A stretch of DNA of 64,000 nucleotides from UASB124 sp964446935 (GTDB lineage: Bacteria; Babelota; Babeliae; Babelales; RVW-14): assembly GCA_964446935.1 (NCBI GenBank), contig CAYUQI010000006.1, forward strand, positions 1-64,000, in the 5' to 3' direction. This document shows, piece after piece, positions 62,357 to 64,000 of this stretch. Both the position numbers and the translations under genes were made by a program. The notes under the pieces were generated by a model, which saw nothing but the letters and a program-made list of their open reading frames with translations, did no database searches and had not been told where the DNA came from. Position 1 is the stretch's first letter; each line of letters begins with the position of its first letter.

Positions 62357-63327
62357 GATTCTAATTCATAAAAAAGTATGTATGGGGTAAGCGTATTGCC
62401 TCCTTTTATCAGTTTACGTGCTTGGAGTAATACATCCTGCCCTGCCCTACACTGTTTTATGGTTTTATCATTACATAGAAACCAATCATTATCGTTGTTG
62501 ACTAAAGCGACAAAATGTCCTTTTTCTAAGTGGTTTCCTCTGTGCAACACGATACTTTTAAGTTCATACGTTTTTCCCTGTATTGAAAGATGTTTTTGAA
62601 CATCGATTGGTACCATGTTTTTACGTTCATATGCGTCAATGCGTTGTAAAACTAAAGTAAGTATGGGTGGTAACGGTTGGATAAAATGCCATGTTTCATA
62701 TTTGGTTGCCAGCGTTGTTGCAAGACAATCACACACAGAAATTCTGTTTGCTTGTGATGGAATAAAAAGGCGCATGATCGGCATAGTGTTTGTGCATGTT
62801 GTATGACAATACCAATTGAGTTTCTTGATGTGAATAGTAAAGAGGTGTTGCAATGTCCGTGATAACGTGGTGAATAACAGAGTAAAAAACTCATGTGCAT
62901 CATGATTTTGCTGACGCATTTCATGAAATAAATAATTCCGTGCCCATGCTTTGAACAATGCGGGATCATATGCTCTAGATGTCGAATGCATGGTTGCTAA
63001 CGTATTCATAAATAAGGTTGTACCATCGAAGCAGTTGTTATTGACAATGGTTTGGTAGACCGCGGGGTGCTTGCCGGACTTGGCTAATGCACCCATGAGT
63101 TGAGATGTTTTTTGGATGGATATACGAACTTTTTGAGGGGGTTTTTGGTCGATGGCATAATTCATAACAGGATTGAGATTTGCCAAACATTGCAAGACGC
63201 AGTTCATGTAGCATTCCGCACCATTATTAATGAGGCCACAGGGCAAATTAATACATGTTTTCTGTTGCCCATTCATAAAGCCTATGCAACCGATTAATCC
63301 AAAGAAAAATGGACGTAGAATTTTCAT
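62353..63327 (-). CDS. Exported USP-type ubiquitin hydrolase-like protein (C19), second copy
   Basis: 324 residues. The N-terminal hydrophobic segment (5-19) is a likely signal peptide. The Cys box GLINNGAECYMNCVLQCL has C39. The QQNHDAHEFFTLLF block matches the USP QQDAxEFxxxLL element, and the His box GHFVALVNNDNDWFLCND has H271 and D287. The triad is complete and the domain is compact for a USP. It and the gene at 59848 are the only two USPs in the window; they differ in length and linker. Both face the same direction with the small exported gene between them. Confidence 0.88.
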   Translation of the reverse strand: MKILRPFFFGLIGCIGFMNGQQKTCINLPCGLINNGAECYMNCVLQCLANLNPVMNYAIDQKPPQKVRISIQKTSQLMGALAKSGKHPAVYQTIVNNNCFDGTTLFMNTLATMHSTSRAYDPALFKAWARNYLFHEMRQQNHDAHEFFTLLFTTLSRTLQHLFTIHIKKLNWYCHTTCTNTMPIMRLFIPSQANRISVCDCLATTLATKYETWHFIQPLPPILTLVLQRIDAYERKNMVPIDVQKHLSIQGKTYELKSIVLHRGNHLEKGHFVALVNNDNDWFLCNDKTIKQCRAGQDVLLQARKLIKGGNTLTPYILFYELES

Positions 63328-63681
63328 GATTGGAGTTCCTTAAAGCTCTAAATTTGGTTCCCAAAGCTTAATATATGTCTTCTTAGTGGTAATTGCATAG
63401 TATTCATTTTTATTGATTAAATTTTAACATAATATTCATTATCAGACACATTGATTATGGCTTGGGGGCATTACTCTATTTTGTGCGTATCGAACCCCTT
63501 AGTTTTATTCTTCTTCCCAAAATCGTGGTTTTTGATATAATCCTTTCCCTTTTCTTCGAATTTGGCGCATTTCCGGCTTAATTTGGATCTTTTTGATAAA
63601 TTGTTTATTATTAAATAATTAAGCGCTTCGGGGGTTTCTCTTAAGTTATTAATAGAAAATAAATACTTGGTTAGGAATTTT
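63328..63681. other. Intergenic region upstream of the right-edge gene
   Basis: 354 bases of A/T-rich sequence with no supported gene. A 74-codon minus-strand frame (63471-63695) overlaps the start of the plus-strand gene, has no ribosome binding site, and is not called. A TTGATA at 63593-63598 could be a -35 for the plus gene; the -10 is unclear. Confidence 0.45.
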
Positions 63682-64000
63682 ATGAAATTTCGCATTATAA
63701 TTGCAATGGTTGCATCGATGCAACTTGGCTTAATCTCCCTCTGCCTGCCAGCTGTGTCTTCCTTTAGTTCTGAACATTATAATAGCACCGAATATCTCAA
63801 GCGCGTAAAAAGTGAACCGGTGCAATACCCTGAACTCACAGAAGATAACGCTATTATTCAATGGCTTAACGGTACGATTACAATTAAGTGGAAATCAGAT
63901 CAGCTTAAAATTGTTTGGATAAAATTTAAAAACAGCATAGACGAACAGAGAAACAGAGCCTTTTTTCTCTATAATTTTGCTGATTATCTAAAGAAGCTTG
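63682..64000 (+). CDS. Exported hypothetical protein, 3' end outside window
   Basis: The frame is open from ATG 63682 to the window edge (106 codons). TAGGA lies 7 bases upstream of the start. The N-terminus is a clear signal peptide (MKFRIIIAMVASMQLGLISL then LPAVSS). Downstream there are strand-like segments (IIQWLNGTITIKW). No family can be assigned from the part visible. Confidence 0.7.
   Translation, partial: MKFRIIIAMVASMQLGLISLCLPAVSSFSSEHYNSTEYLKRVKSEPVQYPELTEDNAIIQWLNGTITIKWKSDQLKIVWIKFKNSIDEQRNRAFFLYNFADYLKKL

Noticed and set aside
63471..63695. 74-codon minus-strand frame near the right edge
   Set aside because: It overlaps the start of a better supported plus-strand gene with a signal peptide and ribosome binding site.

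Overview
The window reads as chromosome from a Gram-negative, host-associated bacterium, most likely of the Candidatus Dependentiae (TM6) type. That assignment is an inference; no rRNA gene is present to test it. Evidence for an LPS-bearing envelope is lpxA, lpxI, an LptF/LptG-type permease, many Sec signal peptides and several lipoproteins. Evidence for a eukaryotic host is a set of ubiquitin-pathway look-alikes: a RING-HC protein at the left edge, an exported F-box plus leucine-rich-repeat protein, two USP-type deubiquitinase-like proteins, a papain-fold/ULP-like cysteine peptidase and an ankyrin-like protein. Nearly all of these carry N-terminal signal peptides. The DNA is AT-rich by eye, genes are tightly packed on both strands, and I see no insertion sequence, prophage or CRISPR array.

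Layout. 1-3.6 kb: RING protein, a degenerate peptidase-MA-like exported protein, an ABC-2 exporter and a small exported protein. 3.7-6.8 kb (minus): a lipid A unit running spoVG, tRNA-Gln, lpxA, Gfo/Idh oxidoreductase, lpxI, with a good promoter in front of spoVG. 6.9-10.6 kb (minus): dnaA, a duplicated-domain exported protein and rsmH. 10.7-19.9 kb: small exported or lipoprotein genes, an M3 metallopeptidase, upp, a second phosphoribosyltransferase, rsmG and a 44-residue metallothionein-like protein that sits below usual length cut-offs. 20-33.2 kb: a coiled-coil repeat protein, a complete MacA/MacB-like export system, a SagB-type nitroreductase, acs, a second adaptor-permease pair without ATPase, and dnaK. 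33.2-40.5 kb: a G-rich structured intergenic region, a flippase-like membrane protein, carD-like and miaA genes, and two LRR proteins.

41-50.4 kb is one long plus-strand block of conserved housekeeping genes: ppiD-like, recA, infC, rpmI, rplT, a ZapB-like coiled coil, zapA, rny, a YmdB-like phosphoesterase, an LptF/G-like permease and an EamA transporter. It is followed by gmk (minus), the cysteine peptidase, the operon proS-M50 protease-xer, two exported proteins, dnaN and recF, a candidate small RNA, and the two USP-like genes. The last gene, at the right edge, is cut off.

The most interesting theme is the dispersed group of putatively secreted ubiquitin-system mimics. Together they could add (RING, F-box) and remove (USP, ULP-like) ubiquitin-like modifiers on host proteins. 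The domain calls come from visible motifs; secretion into the host and enzymatic activity are inferences.
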